Of a stretch of DNA of 64,000 bases, positions 37,440 through 47,135 are shown piece by piece. The position numbers and the translations under genes were made by a program. The notes beneath the pieces are model-generated. The model did not search any database. It had not been told where the DNA came from and was given only the letters and a program-made list of their open reading frames with translations. How positions within the stretch are numbered: the first letter of the stretch is position 1; the number at the start of each line of letters is the position of its first letter. Source of the stretch: Shewanella japonica (lineage in GTDB: Bacteria > Pseudomonadota > Gammaproteobacteria > Enterobacterales > Shewanellaceae); NCBI RefSeq assembly GCF_002075795.1, contig NZ_CP020472.1, positions 1,843,001 through 1,907,000 on the forward strand, read 5' to 3'.

Positions 37440-38672
37440 TTAATGTGCCGTGATTCTCATCATTTCGGCACAAATCCACGCCATGTATGTTGCCCAAGCA
37501 TAGCCAAATACTGAAAACATGATGGCAACGGGTGCTAACGAACGATGAAATGCCATTGCAACCACAGGTGAGGAGGCTGCTCCACCGATACAGCATTGGC
37601 TTGCCATCGCCATATAAGCAACCGGTGCTTTCATCAATAACCCCGCAATAATGACCACCAGTGCATGGATGGTTAACCATATGAACCCGATAGCAAAATA
37701 GATTGGGAAGTCATCAATCATGGTTAAATCCATTTGCAGTCCCATATTGGCTATCAGAAAGTAAAGCATCACAGTGGATACTTTAGAGGCGCCCAGATCT
37801 TCAAGATGACGGATTCGAGTATTAGATAATATGACGCTCACTGTGGTGACTAAAATAACAACCCAAAAAAAGCTAGAGGTAAAACTGTATTTTTCAGTTG
37901 CAGGATAATGTTCAGCGAAAAATGGGGCGAGTATATCTGCCCCAAAATGTGCGAGTCCAGTTACACCAAAAGCAATACAAAAAATTTGCATATAGCTATG
38001 TAAACTTGGGAGTTGCAGTTTAATCTTTGAAGCGTTTTCAGTGACATTGACTAGTTGATTAAATTGACTGGCATCAGCGCCTATCATTTTATCAATGGCT
38101 TTAGCGTGATTGGCACAAATTAATAAAAATGACATCCATATTGCTGAGTAAACCACATTGACAGAAATCATAATGGCGAATAGATTATCATCGACTTCGT
38201 ACACTTCTTTCATCGCCAGTTGATTAGCTGTTCCGCCTACCCAGTTTCCAGCAAGTGTTGCCATACCACGCCAAGCCGCATCTGCACCAACCCAATTAAT
38301 ACTCTCTGGGGCGATATAAGAAAACAACAATAAGGTTAATGGACCGCCAATAATGACGCCAAAGCTGCCTAATAAAAACAAGATAACAATCTTAGGCCCA
38401 AGCAATAAAATTGCTTTAATGTCGACACTGATTATCAACAAGGCTAAACAAGCTGGCATAAGATAATTAGATGAAATGGAGTTGAGTTGACTGTGGCTAG
38501 CATCAACAATATTGAGGGTATTAAGTAGTGAAGGGAGGACATAACACATCACCATCACAGGGATAAATCGATATACTTGACGCCATACAGGATGTGACGA
38601 AGTACTGGTAAAAAATACCAAGCCAATAATGGTTGCCAATAAGCCAAAAATAACGGGGTCTTGAGTGATCAT
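37440..38672 (-). CDS. DUF819 family inner-membrane protein, putative permease
   Basis: This is a DUF819 (YjcL-like) polytopic membrane protein of 410 residues with about ten to twelve hydrophobic helices. Conserved family blocks include WRGMATLAGNWVGGTANQLAMKE and the Gly-rich CCIGGAASSPVVAMAFHR, which sit in membrane re-entrant-type regions. The family resembles secondary transporters, but no substrate is established. Its start is 30 bases after the end of the LysR gene on the same strand, so the two are probably co-transcribed. Near a flavocytochrome c it may carry an organic acid, which is an inference. Confidence 0.83.
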   Translation of the reverse strand: MITQDPVIFGLLATIIGLVFFTSTSSHPVWRQVYRFIPVMVMCYVLPSLLNTLNIVDASHSQLNSISSNYLMPACLALLIISVDIKAILLLGPKIVILFLLGSFGVIIGGPLTLLLFSYIAPESINWVGADAAWRGMATLAGNWVGGTANQLAMKEVYEVDDNLFAIMISVNVVYSAIWMSFLLICANHAKAIDKMIGADASQFNQLVNVTENASKIKLQLPSLHSYMQIFCIAFGVTGLAHFGADILAPFFAEHYPATEKYSFTSSFFWVVILVTTVSVILSNTRIRHLEDLGASKVSTVMLYFLIANMGLQMDLTMIDDFPIYFAIGFIWLTIHALVVIIAGLLMKAPVAYMAMASQCCIGGAASSPVVAMAFHRSLAPVAIMFSVFGYAWATYMAWICAEMMRITAH

Positions 38673-38702
38673 TATCGTGCTGGCAACCTTTAAAAGTGAG
38701 GC

Positions 38703-39581
38703 TTATTGGTTACAGAATCTAATAAACTCTTCCAATAAAGCAGTTAGGGGTTCTTCGTTGCGGTATGTTGACCAATACTTACGTTGAAAATCCCAATTCG
38801 CTAATTGTAATTCAACAATTTCACCACGCTTTATTTCTTCTTTAACAGCCAGATATGGCAAGACGCTGACGCCAATACCTGTACCTATCGCGCGTTTTAT
38901 CGCTCCCATCGTATTCATTGATAATTCGTGCTGAATGTTGATTCTAGCGCTTTTTAGTAGTTGTGTATTACGTAATCTCGATACTGACATGGTTTCATCC
39001 AGAATCCATAATTGTTCTGATAGCAACTCTGCCGTGATATTTTCATTAATAATAGGATTATCACAACTTGTTACTAGGCAAATTTTATCTTTAATCCATT
39101 GCTCATACTGAAGGTTATTAAGGCCAGGTTTGGCATCTACAAATCCTAAATCTAGCTCTTTTTCTGAGACCATTTTTTCAATCGTTAAACTGTTATTAAT
39201 AACCAGTTTTATATCAACCAAAGGATGTAGCTTTTTAAACTGCGGAATTTTACGAGATAAAATATAGTTACCGGCGGTTTTACTACTGCCGACTTTAATT
39301 GTGCCACCGACTGCATTACGTTCTGCAAACATTTGCTCTAACTGCGTCCCTTTAGACAGCATCTCATTGGCATAGGGCAAAATGACCTCACCATTATCAT
39401 TAATAGTCAGTCCGTTACTGCTACGCTCAAATAATCGAGTCCCAAGAGAGCTTTCAAGCTCTTTTAACGCCATGCTCACCGCAGGGACAGACATATGTAG
39501 TATTTGTGCTGCTTTCGAGATCTGTCCATTACTATGAATAGCTTTAAAAATGGTTAATTGTTTGAGGGTGATTTTCATCAA
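38703..39581 (-). CDS. LysR-family transcriptional regulator of the flavocytochrome cluster
   Basis: This LysR-type regulator of 292 residues has an N-terminal winged helix-turn-helix (TLKQLTIFKAIHSNGQISKA, AAQILHMSVPAVSMALKEL, about 4-62) and a periplasmic-binding-like effector domain. It lies between a permease and a porin and near a divergent flavocytochrome c. In Shewanella frigidimarina the iron-induced flavocytochrome ifcA is accompanied by a porin gene (ifcO) and a LysR gene (ifcR), as I recall. This gene may be the counterpart of ifcR. Confidence 0.9.
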   Translation of the reverse strand: MMKITLKQLTIFKAIHSNGQISKAAQILHMSVPAVSMALKELESSLGTRLFERSSNGLTINDNGEVILPYANEMLSKGTQLEQMFAERNAVGGTIKVGSSKTAGNYILSRKIPQFKKLHPLVDIKLVINNSLTIEKMVSEKELDLGFVDAKPGLNNLQYEQWIKDKICLVTSCDNPIINENITAELLSEQLWILDETMSVSRLRNTQLLKSARINIQHELSMNTMGAIKRAIGTGIGVSVLPYLAVKEEIKRGEIVELQLANWDFQRKYWSTYRNEEPLTALLEEFIRFCNQ

Positions 39582-39699
39582 TTATGCGCCGTCTTTAAAT
39601 GATATAAGTGATTATAACTGAGTATTTAAAAACCATCCTAAAATCAGACATTAGCATGTCTTTTTTGTAACCTCGCTCAAGTTTTCGTAAAAACTTTTA

Positions 39700-39742
39700 A
39701 CTTAAAACGCAGCGCTAGAAAAGAGAGAGGTTCTAGCGCTGC
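39700..39742 (-). terminator. terminator of minus-strand porin
   Basis: A perfect 12-bp stem, GCAGCGCTAGAA (39709-39720) with TTCTAGCGCTGC (39731-39742), lies just beyond the porin stop. On the minus strand it is followed by GTTTTAAG. Confidence 0.85.
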
Positions 39743-39751
39743 TAAACGTCA

Positions 39752-40816
39752 TTAAAAGTCGTATCTAATACCGACTGTGAAAATATTGTCGTCTTCTAAA
39801 TCAATAACGGGACCTGTATTTTCAACCCGATATTCACCTTCATATTTAGCGTAATGAGCAAATACTATTGTCGACTTCGCGAAGCGGTAGTCAGCACCAA
39901 TCACAAACGAACTAATATCGACATCAGTAGCACGGTTATATTCACTTGAAGAAGCCGCACTATTTTTAAAGTACTTACCGAAACCAGCTTCATCTTTGCC
40001 AATTTCAGCTTTTAGATTAACGCCATTTAGATTATAAATGGCACTAAGGAAGTAAGAGTTACCTTCTTTATAACTGTAAGCTTGGCTTTGAGTATTTTGG
40101 AATAATCCACCTAATTTCACGTTGCCAAATTTAACCTGCGCCACGCCTCGATAAGCGTCTACACCGCCAATAGTGTTATATGCTGCTGCGAGGTAATAAG
40201 CCTGCTTTTTGAGTTTCTTGTCACCTGCGATAAGACTTATTGCATACTGTTGCTCGTTATAGTCAGTCCGAGCACCGTTTTCATCATATTCAGCATAATT
40301 GTCATCCATTAAATAAGTTGCATTAAAAGTAATTAAATCGGCGACTTTAGGAGAGTAATAAGTTATTCCATCAGCTTTACGAACTTGGCCTGCAATCATA
40401 CGGTTATAAGCTGCGTTGGTTAGTGCAAACGCTTCTGCAGTACCTTTGGAGGTTTTCATGACAGTATCGTTTCGACCAACTAACACTGTACCTAGATTTG
40501 TTTTTAAACCTAAATAGGTATTTCTTGGTTTGAATAAGTCATCGTTACCTTCATTTGTTGCTGCGTTTACTTGTAACTCGACGCGATAAAGTACCTCAAT
40601 ATCGTTAGCAATTGTTTCACTTCCATGAACGCCTAATCTAGAAAAATTATTTTCAAGCACAGTGCCAGATTTTCCATTCTGCGTTGTTGCACCGTTATCC
40701 GATTCTGTCAGCGCCATTTCTAAACGGCCATAAAATTGTGGAGAATCAGCCAATGCTGCTGATGAGCTTGCAGATAACATTGTTAATAGTGCGAGTGATA
40801 ATGTCGATTTTTTCAT
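39752..40816 (-). CDS. outer-membrane porin near flavocytochrome c (IfcO-like)
   Basis: This is a Gram-negative porin of 354 residues. The start at 40816 (MKKSTLSLALLTML) opens the signal peptide, with cleavage near SAALADSPQFYGR; an ATG four codons upstream is less likely. Strands such as FYGRLEMALTES and LGVHGSETIANDIEVLYRVEL and the final aromatic strand IFTVGIRYDF are typical. It is divergent from the flavocytochrome c gene and so probably shares its regulatory region. It may admit the organic acid or chelated metal that the enzyme reduces. The substrate is not shown by sequence. Confidence 0.88.
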   Translation of the reverse strand: MKKSTLSLALLTMLSASSSAALADSPQFYGRLEMALTESDNGATTQNGKSGTVLENNFSRLGVHGSETIANDIEVLYRVELQVNAATNEGNDDLFKPRNTYLGLKTNLGTVLVGRNDTVMKTSKGTAEAFALTNAAYNRMIAGQVRKADGITYYSPKVADLITFNATYLMDDNYAEYDENGARTDYNEQQYAISLIAGDKKLKKQAYYLAAAYNTIGGVDAYRGVAQVKFGNVKLGGLFQNTQSQAYSYKEGNSYFLSAIYNLNGVNLKAEIGKDEAGFGKYFKNSAASSSEYNRATDVDISSFVIGADYRFAKSTIVFAHYAKYEGEYRVENTGPVIDLEDDNIFTVGIRYDF

Positions 40817-41202
40817 GTTCAATCCCATGTTCTATAAATAAATTTTATATAAGTCTTATTTTTTAAACGTTATGAATTAGTTAATTAGTGAATTAAATTT
40901 TTATTATGTGACTCTTGTTAAGTGCCTAATCTGTTTTTCTCTTTGTATAAATAATCAAAAAGATTTTCGGACTTTGGCTTGCTAAATTTGCTGATTAATA
41001 TCGTAGAGATTTCAAATTTTATTTATTTGAACGTGGGTCACAGCTGTTTATTTTTTGTTGCGGTTTAAGGAGAACTGAACAGGTTTTCATAAAAACTTAA
41101 CCAAATATTAAATTTGATGAAGATCGAAGTTTTGCTACCTCTTAGTGAGTAATCTTGCTGCAACAAAAAGCGAGATATAAAAAACTCATAAAGGAACGAC
41201 AC
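40817..41202. other. divergent control region, porin / flavocytochrome c
   Basis: This region of nearly 400 bases is AT-rich and carries no convincing gene. It must contain both divergent promoters and any LysR sites. A single CRP-like half site (GGGTCACAGC at about 41035-41045) is present, but the other half is poor. The flavocytochrome ribosome site AAAGGAA lies at its right end. Confidence 0.45.
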
Positions 41203-42978
41203 ATGAAACTTAAATACTTAGCTTCGGCAGTAGCAGTGATGATGCTTACGTCTGGTAGTGCAATTGCAAAAAATGATTTAGCCTCTTTTCATACTGAAAT
41301 GGGTGATTGTCAAACTTGTCACGTCACTGGAAAAATGAAAGACATTAAGAAATCAATGACGGATAGCCAGACTCATGAAAATGCACAATGTCAGGACTGC
41401 CATGGTAGCTATGCTGATTTAGTCAATGACAAGTTAGAGTTTGATCCTCATGCATCTCATCTTGGCGACATTAACTGTACGTCTTGTCACACAGGGCACG
41501 CTAAACCTGAACTAACTTGTAATAACTGCCATAACTTTGAAATGGAAATGCCATTTGCCGATGCTAAAGAGAAGAAAAAGTGGGATGGCGATTGGAACCA
41601 AGACAAAATCCAAAAAGCCATTGATAAAGGCCCAGTAGAAACGGTTGATGTGATTGTTGTTGGCGGCGGTTCTGCTGGATTTAACGCTGCAATTTCAGCC
41701 AAAATGGCAGGCGCGAATGTCGTATTGTTTGAAAAAGCACCTTATACAGGGGGGAACTCAATGTTAGCCGCTGGTGGTATCAATGCTGTCGGTACTCCTC
41801 AACAAAAAGCGAAAGGCATCGAAGATTCTGTTGATTGGTATGCAGAAGATGCAATGAAAGGTGGTCGCTATAAAAACGACCCTAAACTGGTACAAATCTT
41901 AGCTGAAGAGTCTGCTGGTGCCGTTGCTTGGCTTGAGTCTTTAGGTGCAAATATGGATGACTTAAAACGTTCTGGAGGCGCACGTGTTGAACGTACTCAT
42001 CGTCCTTCAGGTGGTGCATCTGTTGGCCCACATATTATTGATACTTTACGCGTTGCAGCAAAAGAGCGTGATATTCCTGTACGTGTAAACTCTCGTATAG
42101 AAAAAATTGTGTTAAATGACGATAAATCAGTCGCTGGTGTTGTGGTGCATGGCCGTCATTCTGGTTATAACATGGTCGCTGCGGATTCTGTTGTGTTAGC
42201 AACGGGTGGTTACGGTATGAACAAACAAATGGTGGCTTATTATCGTCCAACCATGAAAGATATGACCAGCTCAAACAACGTGACCGCAACGGGTGACGGT
42301 GTATTACTGGCTAAAGAAATTGGCGCATCGATGACTGACATTGACTGGGTTCAGGCGCATCCTACCATTGGTAAAGATAGCCGTATTCTTATCTCAGAAA
42401 CCGTGCGTGGTGTTGGCGCTATTATGGTGAATACAGATGGACAACGCTTTATCAGTGAATTAACAACTCGCGACCGTGCATCTGATGCGATTTTGAAGCA
42501 AAAAGATCAGTATGCTTGGTTGGTATTTGACGAGCAGTTAGTTGAGAAAAAGAAAATGGTGCGTGGTTACGAGCATTTAGGAATGCTAAGTAAAGCAAAT
42601 ACCATTGAAGAACTTGCGAAAATAACAGGTATGAAGGATTTACCTAAAACAGCAGCTGATTACAACAAGTATCAAGCAAGTGGTAAAGACGAGGCTTTTG
42701 GTCGTGAAGATATGCCAATTAACTTAACTAAAGCACCATTTTACGCTGTTAAAGTTGCACCTGGTATCCATCACACTATGGGTGGAGTTGCGGTCGATAC
42801 CGATGCAAATGTGCTTAACTTGCAAAGCTGGAAAATGGATGGTTTATTTGCTGCTGGTGAGGTGACAGGTGGTTTACACGGCCATAACCGTTTAGGCGGA
42901 AACGCTATTGCTGAAACTGTGGTATTTGGACGTAAAGCTGGCGAAAATGCAGCTAAACACGCACTTGAAAAGAAATAG
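41203..42978 (+). CDS. periplasmic tetraheme flavocytochrome c (fumarate reductase, FccA/IfcA type)
   Basis: This periplasmic enzyme of 591 residues starts at 41203 after AAAGGAA; the signal peptide ends near SAIAK. An N-terminal tetraheme domain has four CXXCH sites (CQTCH at 36-40, then CQDCH, CTSCH, CNNCH). A flavoprotein domain follows with the FAD motif VIVVGGGSAGFNAA and the fumarate reductase active-site blocks QAHPT, SETVRG, ELTTRDRAS, HHTMGG and GHNRLGGNA. It takes electrons from the quinol pool through CymA-like donors and reduces fumarate or a similar acid. Whether it is FccA or the Fe(III)-induced IfcA is uncertain; the porin and LysR neighbours favour IfcA. Confidence 0.93.
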   Translation: MKLKYLASAVAVMMLTSGSAIAKNDLASFHTEMGDCQTCHVTGKMKDIKKSMTDSQTHENAQCQDCHGSYADLVNDKLEFDPHASHLGDINCTSCHTGHAKPELTCNNCHNFEMEMPFADAKEKKKWDGDWNQDKIQKAIDKGPVETVDVIVVGGGSAGFNAAISAKMAGANVVLFEKAPYTGGNSMLAAGGINAVGTPQQKAKGIEDSVDWYAEDAMKGGRYKNDPKLVQILAEESAGAVAWLESLGANMDDLKRSGGARVERTHRPSGGASVGPHIIDTLRVAAKERDIPVRVNSRIEKIVLNDDKSVAGVVVHGRHSGYNMVAADSVVLATGGYGMNKQMVAYYRPTMKDMTSSNNVTATGDGVLLAKEIGASMTDIDWVQAHPTIGKDSRILISETVRGVGAIMVNTDGQRFISELTTRDRASDAILKQKDQYAWLVFDEQLVEKKKMVRGYEHLGMLSKANTIEELAKITGMKDLPKTAADYNKYQASGKDEAFGREDMPINLTKAPFYAVKVAPGIHHTMGGVAVDTDANVLNLQSWKMDGLFAAGEVTGGLHGHNRLGGNAIAETVVFGRKAGENAAKHALEKK

Positions 42979-43012
42979 CAATTAACTAGATTCATCATCC
43001 CTAAATCCCCAC

Positions 43013-43044
43013 AAGGCCAAGTCTCATCAGCTTGGCCTTTTTAT
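43013..43044 (+). terminator. intrinsic terminator after flavocytochrome c
   Basis: AAGGCCAAG and CTTGGCCTT pair around a nine-base loop, followed by TTTATTT. Confidence 0.93.
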
Positions 43045-43215
43045 TTAAGAGCGTAAACTTGAGTGTCAGCGGCTAATGATTTCTATTATTGTTTCAGAAA
43101 GTGTTTTGTGATTTGTTTGTTTTTAAGTTAACTGCGTTATACAAGTAGGTGTAAATGAGTATAATAATTTTAAGGTAATTGACTACCTTGATAAGATTAC
43201 AATCGATAAAATGGA

Positions 43216-43962
43216 ATGAAGTACGATATGGATATTAACTATTTAGCAATGCTATTGATGGCTTTGCAACCTTTCATTATTTATTACACTGTCTACAAAC
43301 CAAGCGAAAAATCAAAGTCTGATAATGAGTTTCATCAATCCTTTATTACCATTCCTCCCAGTTTTTCATTCTTTTATTTTGAGCAATTTGGTTATGCGTT
43401 TGCCATATTAACTGTTGTGGCGCTGTTAGGTATCGCACTAAGTCAAATCATACGTAAAACGGCAGGTAACGCTGTAGAAGTAAAAAGTCTGCTTGTTTTT
43501 GGTACAGCTTGGTTTTGTAACTTTGGTATCGGCTACACAATAATAAGTTTTTTTTCTGGTGCTTCAGATACTTCAAACTCTTCGGAAGTCGCAACGCCTT
43601 TATTGTCTCTAGATAGCGTATTTAGCGCACTAGGTGTTTCGCTATGCATGTTTATCGGGGTCATCATTTGGACCTTGAGTCGAGCGTTAGAAGTGTATAA
43701 AACCAATGAAACTGAATTTTCAGATCTGTTGATCATGCCTTTTGCGGCATTAGGTGGGTTTAGCCCTGTATTCGGTGACTATTTTATTATCAGTTTACTA
43801 CTCAACTTTTGTTTTATATTTGCTGTGTCTAAAGTGTCGATAGAAGCTCATAACGATCCTTCAATGGGGGGCGTTGGTTTTTTCTATATGTATTTATTTA
43901 TGATGGGAGCGGGTGGGTGTGTGCTCGTAAAACTAGGGATGTTTATTAGCCAGTTATTTTAA
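43216..43962 (+). CDS. hypothetical multi-pass membrane protein
   Basis: I do not recognise this protein of 248 residues. It has about six hydrophobic helices: near 5-26, 58-80, 92-114, 135-155, 172-200 and 215-240. There are no catalytic-type motifs, but polar turns contain conserved-looking Pro and Gly. The start could be 43216 or the ATG four codons later at 43228; neither has a strong ribosome site. It is separated from the flavocytochrome gene by a terminator and is convergent with fabV. Poly-A/T richness at its end belongs to the shared terminator. Confidence 0.7.
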   Translation: MKYDMDINYLAMLLMALQPFIIYYTVYKPSEKSKSDNEFHQSFITIPPSFSFFYFEQFGYAFAILTVVALLGIALSQIIRKTAGNAVEVKSLLVFGTAWFCNFGIGYTIISFFSGASDTSNSSEVATPLLSLDSVFSALGVSLCMFIGVIIWTLSRALEVYKTNETEFSDLLIMPFAALGGFSPVFGDYFIISLLLNFCFIFAVSKVSIEAHNDPSMGGVGFFYMYLFMMGAGGCVLVKLGMFISQLF

Positions 43963-43964
43963 AA

Positions 43965-43995
43965 AAAATCAGCCTCATTTGAGGCTGATTTTTTA
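43965..43995. terminator. bidirectional terminator between hypothetical gene and fabV
   Basis: AAAAATCAGCCTCA and TGAGGCTGATTTTTT pair almost end to end. T-runs on both strands suit the two convergent genes. Confidence 0.95.
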
Positions 43996-44049
43996 ATTGT
44001 CAGCATTAGGTTAAACCCTGCTGTTATTTAACATTCTCTCGACGTTAAA

Positions 44050-45252
44050 TTATAAGCTGATGACATCAAACGTTACGTTAGGGTTTACGTCTGCATCATA
44101 ATCAATACCGTCTATACCGAAGCCGAACAGTTTCAAGAACTCTTCTTTATATTCGTTATAATCTGTTAATTCAGCTAAATTTTCAGTGGTTACATCAGCC
44201 CACAAGTCGCGGCAATGTTTTTGAATCTCTTCGCGTAATTCCCAATCATCAAGACGTAAGCGATTACTGTCATCTGTTGCTGCAGCTTGCCCGTCTTCAC
44301 GGAATAAGCGTTCGCTAAACATGCGATAAATTTGATCCATACAGCCTTCATGCACACCTTCTTCACGCATCTTTTTAAAGACCATGGCAATATAAAGCGG
44401 CATGACAGGAATTGCAGAACTTGCTTGAGTCACTACACTTTTAAGTACAGCAACATTAGCAGAACCGCCAGTCGCAGATAACTTTGTATTCAGTGCATGT
44501 GCAGCTCTATCTAAATCCATTTTGGCTTTACCCAATGCACCGTGCCAGTATATAGGCCATGTGATTTCAGTACCGATATAGCTGTAAGCAACTGTTTTAC
44601 AATTATCGGTTAATACACCAGCTTCGCTAAGTGCATTCATCCATAATTCCCAGTCTTCTCCACCCATTACCGTAACGGTGTCGGCAATTTCTTGCTCAGT
44701 AGCTGGCTCTACAGATGTTTCAATAATGGTGTTTTTATTGGTGTCTACAGCCGTTGCTGTATAAGTTTCACCAATTGGTTTAAGGCTTGAACGGATGACT
44801 TCGCCAGTATCAGGTAGTTTACGAACTGGTGATGCCAGTGAATAAACGACCATATCAATTTGGCCTAAGTCTTGTTTGATAAGCTCAATGACTTTTTGCT
44901 TAGCTTCGTGACTGAACGCATCACAGTTAATGCTTTTTGAATACAGGCCTTCAGCTTTAGCAAATTTATCGAAATAAGCTGAATTATACCAACCAGCTGT
45001 ACCTGGTTTCGTTTCGGTGCTTGGTTTTTCAAAGAATACACCGATGGTGGCTGCGTCACTACCAAAAGCTGAGGCAATACGTGATGATAAGCCATAACCA
45101 CTTGAAGAACCGACAACTAATACTTTTTTAGGGCCGTTGGCAATTTTACCTTTGGCTTTGGTTAGTTCAATTTGTTCTTTGACGTTTGCTTCACATCCTA
45201 GTGGGTGAGTTGTGGTGCAAATAAAGCCGCGTGTTTTTGGTTTAATAATCAT
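44050..45252 (-). CDS. fabV: trans-2-enoyl-ACP reductase FabV (NADH)
   Basis: FabV catalyses the last step of fatty acid elongation and is a triclosan-resistant alternative to FabI. The start at 45252 gives [20 protein letters not shown], matching the family's usual N-terminus and length (400 residues); the frame runs 20 codons further upstream without conservation. AAAGGAA lies before it. The NADH site is [11 protein letters not shown] and the catalytic Tyr-X8-Lys is [10 protein letters not shown]. The C-terminal [12 protein letters not shown] block is also typical. Confidence 0.96.
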   Translation of the reverse strand: MIIKPKTRGFICTTTHPLGCEANVKEQIELTKAKGKIANGPKKVLVVGSSSGYGLSSRIASAFGSDAATIGVFFEKPSTETKPGTAGWYNSAYFDKFAKAEGLYSKSINCDAFSHEAKQKVIELIKQDLGQIDMVVYSLASPVRKLPDTGEVIRSSLKPIGETYTATAVDTNKNTIIETSVEPATEQEIADTVTVMGGEDWELWMNALSEAGVLTDNCKTVAYSYIGTEITWPIYWHGALGKAKMDLDRAAHALNTKLSATGGSANVAVLKSVVTQASSAIPVMPLYIAMVFKKMREEGVHEGCMDQIYRMFSERLFREDGQAAATDDSNRLRLDDWELREEIQKHCRDLWADVTTENLAELTDYNEYKEEFLKLFGFGIDGIDYDADVNPNVTFDVISL

Positions 45253-45357
45253 AATTTTTCTTTTTCCTTTAACATTGGCCTTAGGATAAATAGTTAGCCA
45301 TCGAAATGGCACTTATTTTTAGTAAAAAAGCCAAAATAACTCAGTGGTTGGAGCAGT

Positions 45358-46143
45358 TTATCGCTTTGCGGTTAACTGAGCTTGCTCAGCAATGAGTCTT
45401 CGAGTGTATTCTTCTTGCGGGTTTTCAAATAATTCTGCAGTGGTATTTTTTTCAATCAATACCCCTTTATTGAGCACCATCACCTTGTCGCTAAAGTGTC
45501 GGACGACATTGAGGTTGTGGGTCACGAAAATATAAGATAACCCCATATCTTTTTGTAGCTTTAACAGCAGGTTTAAAATTTGCGAACGCACCGATAAATC
45601 GAGTGAGGTTAATGCTTCATCAGCAATAATAATTTTAGGATTAAGCATTAATGCCCTAGCAACTGCGACCCGCTGTTTTTGTCCTTCCGATACCATATGA
45701 GGGTAAAAACTGGCGTGCTCTGGCAATAAACCGACTTTTCGTAACGTATCGACGACCTGAGCGATTCGTTCTGCTCTTGGCATTGCCGTATTAAATCTAA
45801 GTGGTTCTTCAAGTAGCTCACCAATGGTCAACCTCGGGTTGAGTGATGTATTAGGGTCTTGAAAAATCATTCGAATCAATCTACAACGCTGCTTTAAGTT
45901 TTTAGCTTCTAGCGCTTCGCCTTCAAACTCTATGGTTCCGCCAGAACGTGATTCTGCTCCAACTAACATACGAGCCAAGGTGCTTTTACCTGAGCTAACC
46001 TCACCAACAATGGCGAGTGTTTGGCCTCGTTCTAATTCAAATGAGACAGGGGACAGCGCATGGTTGTACTGAGCTTTAAAGCGCTTGTAGCCCGTAAAAT
46101 AGCGCTTACTTAGTTCGGTTACTTTAAGTAATGGCGTTGTCAT
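45358..46143 (-). CDS. sapF: peptide ABC transporter ATPase SapF
   Basis: SapF is one of two ATPases of the Sap transporter, linked to antimicrobial peptide resistance and, in E. coli, to potassium uptake and putrescine export. The 261-residue protein has Walker A GEVSSGKST (about 47-55), the Q-loop IFQDPNTSLNPR, a variant signature VSEGQKQRV and Walker B IIIADEALTSLD. It overlaps sapD by 20 bases and is the last gene of the operon. Confidence 0.94.
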   Translation of the reverse strand: MTTPLLKVTELSKRYFTGYKRFKAQYNHALSPVSFELERGQTLAIVGEVSSGKSTLARMLVGAESRSGGTIEFEGEALEAKNLKQRCRLIRMIFQDPNTSLNPRLTIGELLEEPLRFNTAMPRAERIAQVVDTLRKVGLLPEHASFYPHMVSEGQKQRVAVARALMLNPKIIIADEALTSLDLSVRSQILNLLLKLQKDMGLSYIFVTHNLNVVRHFSDKVMVLNKGVLIEKNTTAELFENPQEEYTRRLIAEQAQLTAKR

Positions 46144-47131
46144 CTTCTATCTCATTCTTGTATGGAAAGTGGCAGGCATAATAGCGGTCTTTTTCGTGAG
46201 TAAGACTCGGCTGTATTACACATTGGCGCTCAGCATCTGGACATCTAGGTCCGAGCCGACAACCGGCAGGTAAGTGCTGCAATGAAGGGGATGAACCTGG
46301 CATAGAAGGTAAATATGATTTGTGTTTTAACTTGCCAGTATGTTCAGGCAAGTTTTTGAATAAAGCCTTTGTATATGGATGATAAGGGGAGGTAACTAAC
46401 TCAGCTACCGGCCCCGTTTCCATAATTTGACCACTATACAAAATACTGATGCGATCGCACCATTTAACTAGCGTTTCTAATTCATGGCTAACCAGTAGAA
46501 TTGAAACGTTTTGCAATTGGTTAAGCTGGGACAATAAACGGAAGATTTGCGCTTGAGTACTAAGCTCCATTGAGTTTGTAGGTTCGTCGGCAATTAACAA
46601 ACGTGGATGATTTGCGACAGCCATTGCAATCATGACTTTTTGGCATTCACCTTCCGATAGCTCCCAAGGGTAGCTTTTCATAATGCGTTTAGGGTGTTTT
46701 ATACCCACTTTATGCAGCCACTTTTGCGCCGTTAATCGCGTGTCTTTAGCACGTCGCCAAAAGGGCACCGCTTTATTGGGGGTTAACGACTCGATTAATT
46801 GACTGCCAATGGTTTTCACCGGATCTAAACTACCTGATGGGTCTTGAAATATCATCGTCATATCAGAGCCCATTAGGTTGCGGCGCTGTTTTGTCGACAT
46901 TTCCATGAGGTTTTGCCCATCCCACATCATACGATCTGCAATGATGTTCCAGTTCGGACCAAGTACTCCGAGTACGGCTTTTGCTAACAAGCTTCGGCCA
47001 GAGCCAGACTCTCCAACTAAACCATGAATTTCACCAGGGTTAATGGTTAAACTGACCTTTTCAAGGACTTTGACTTTGCCCTGTGGCGTATCAAGCTCAA
47101 TGGTGAGATTTCTGATATCGAGTAATGGCAT
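46124..47131 (-). CDS. sapD: peptide ABC transporter ATPase SapD
   Basis: SapD is the second Sap ATPase, here 335 residues. Walker A is GESGSGRSLL, where Arg replaces the usual Lys of GKS/T; this same change is seen in E. coli SapD as I recall. The Q-loop is MIFQDPSGSLDP, the signature is LSEGECQKVMIAMA and Walker B is LLIADEPTNS. The C-terminal oligopeptide-transporter extension (HLPAGCRLGPRCPDAERQC) holds the Cys cluster typical of Opp/Dpp-type ATPases, which can bind an iron-sulphur cluster. It lies between sapC and sapF. Confidence 0.94.
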   Translation of the reverse strand: MPLLDIRNLTIELDTPQGKVKVLEKVSLTINPGEIHGLVGESGSGRSLLAKAVLGVLGPNWNIIADRMMWDGQNLMEMSTKQRRNLMGSDMTMIFQDPSGSLDPVKTIGSQLIESLTPNKAVPFWRRAKDTRLTAQKWLHKVGIKHPKRIMKSYPWELSEGECQKVMIAMAVANHPRLLIADEPTNSMELSTQAQIFRLLSQLNQLQNVSILLVSHELETLVKWCDRISILYSGQIMETGPVAELVTSPYHPYTKALFKNLPEHTGKLKHKSYLPSMPGSSPSLQHLPAGCRLGPRCPDAERQCVIQPSLTHEKDRYYACHFPYKNEIEDDNAIT

Positions 47132-47135
47132 AAGC

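Noticed and set aside
41030..41047. CRP-like half site before the flavocytochrome gene
   Set aside because: TCACA is present on one side, but the opposite half does not match TGTGA at the correct spacing.
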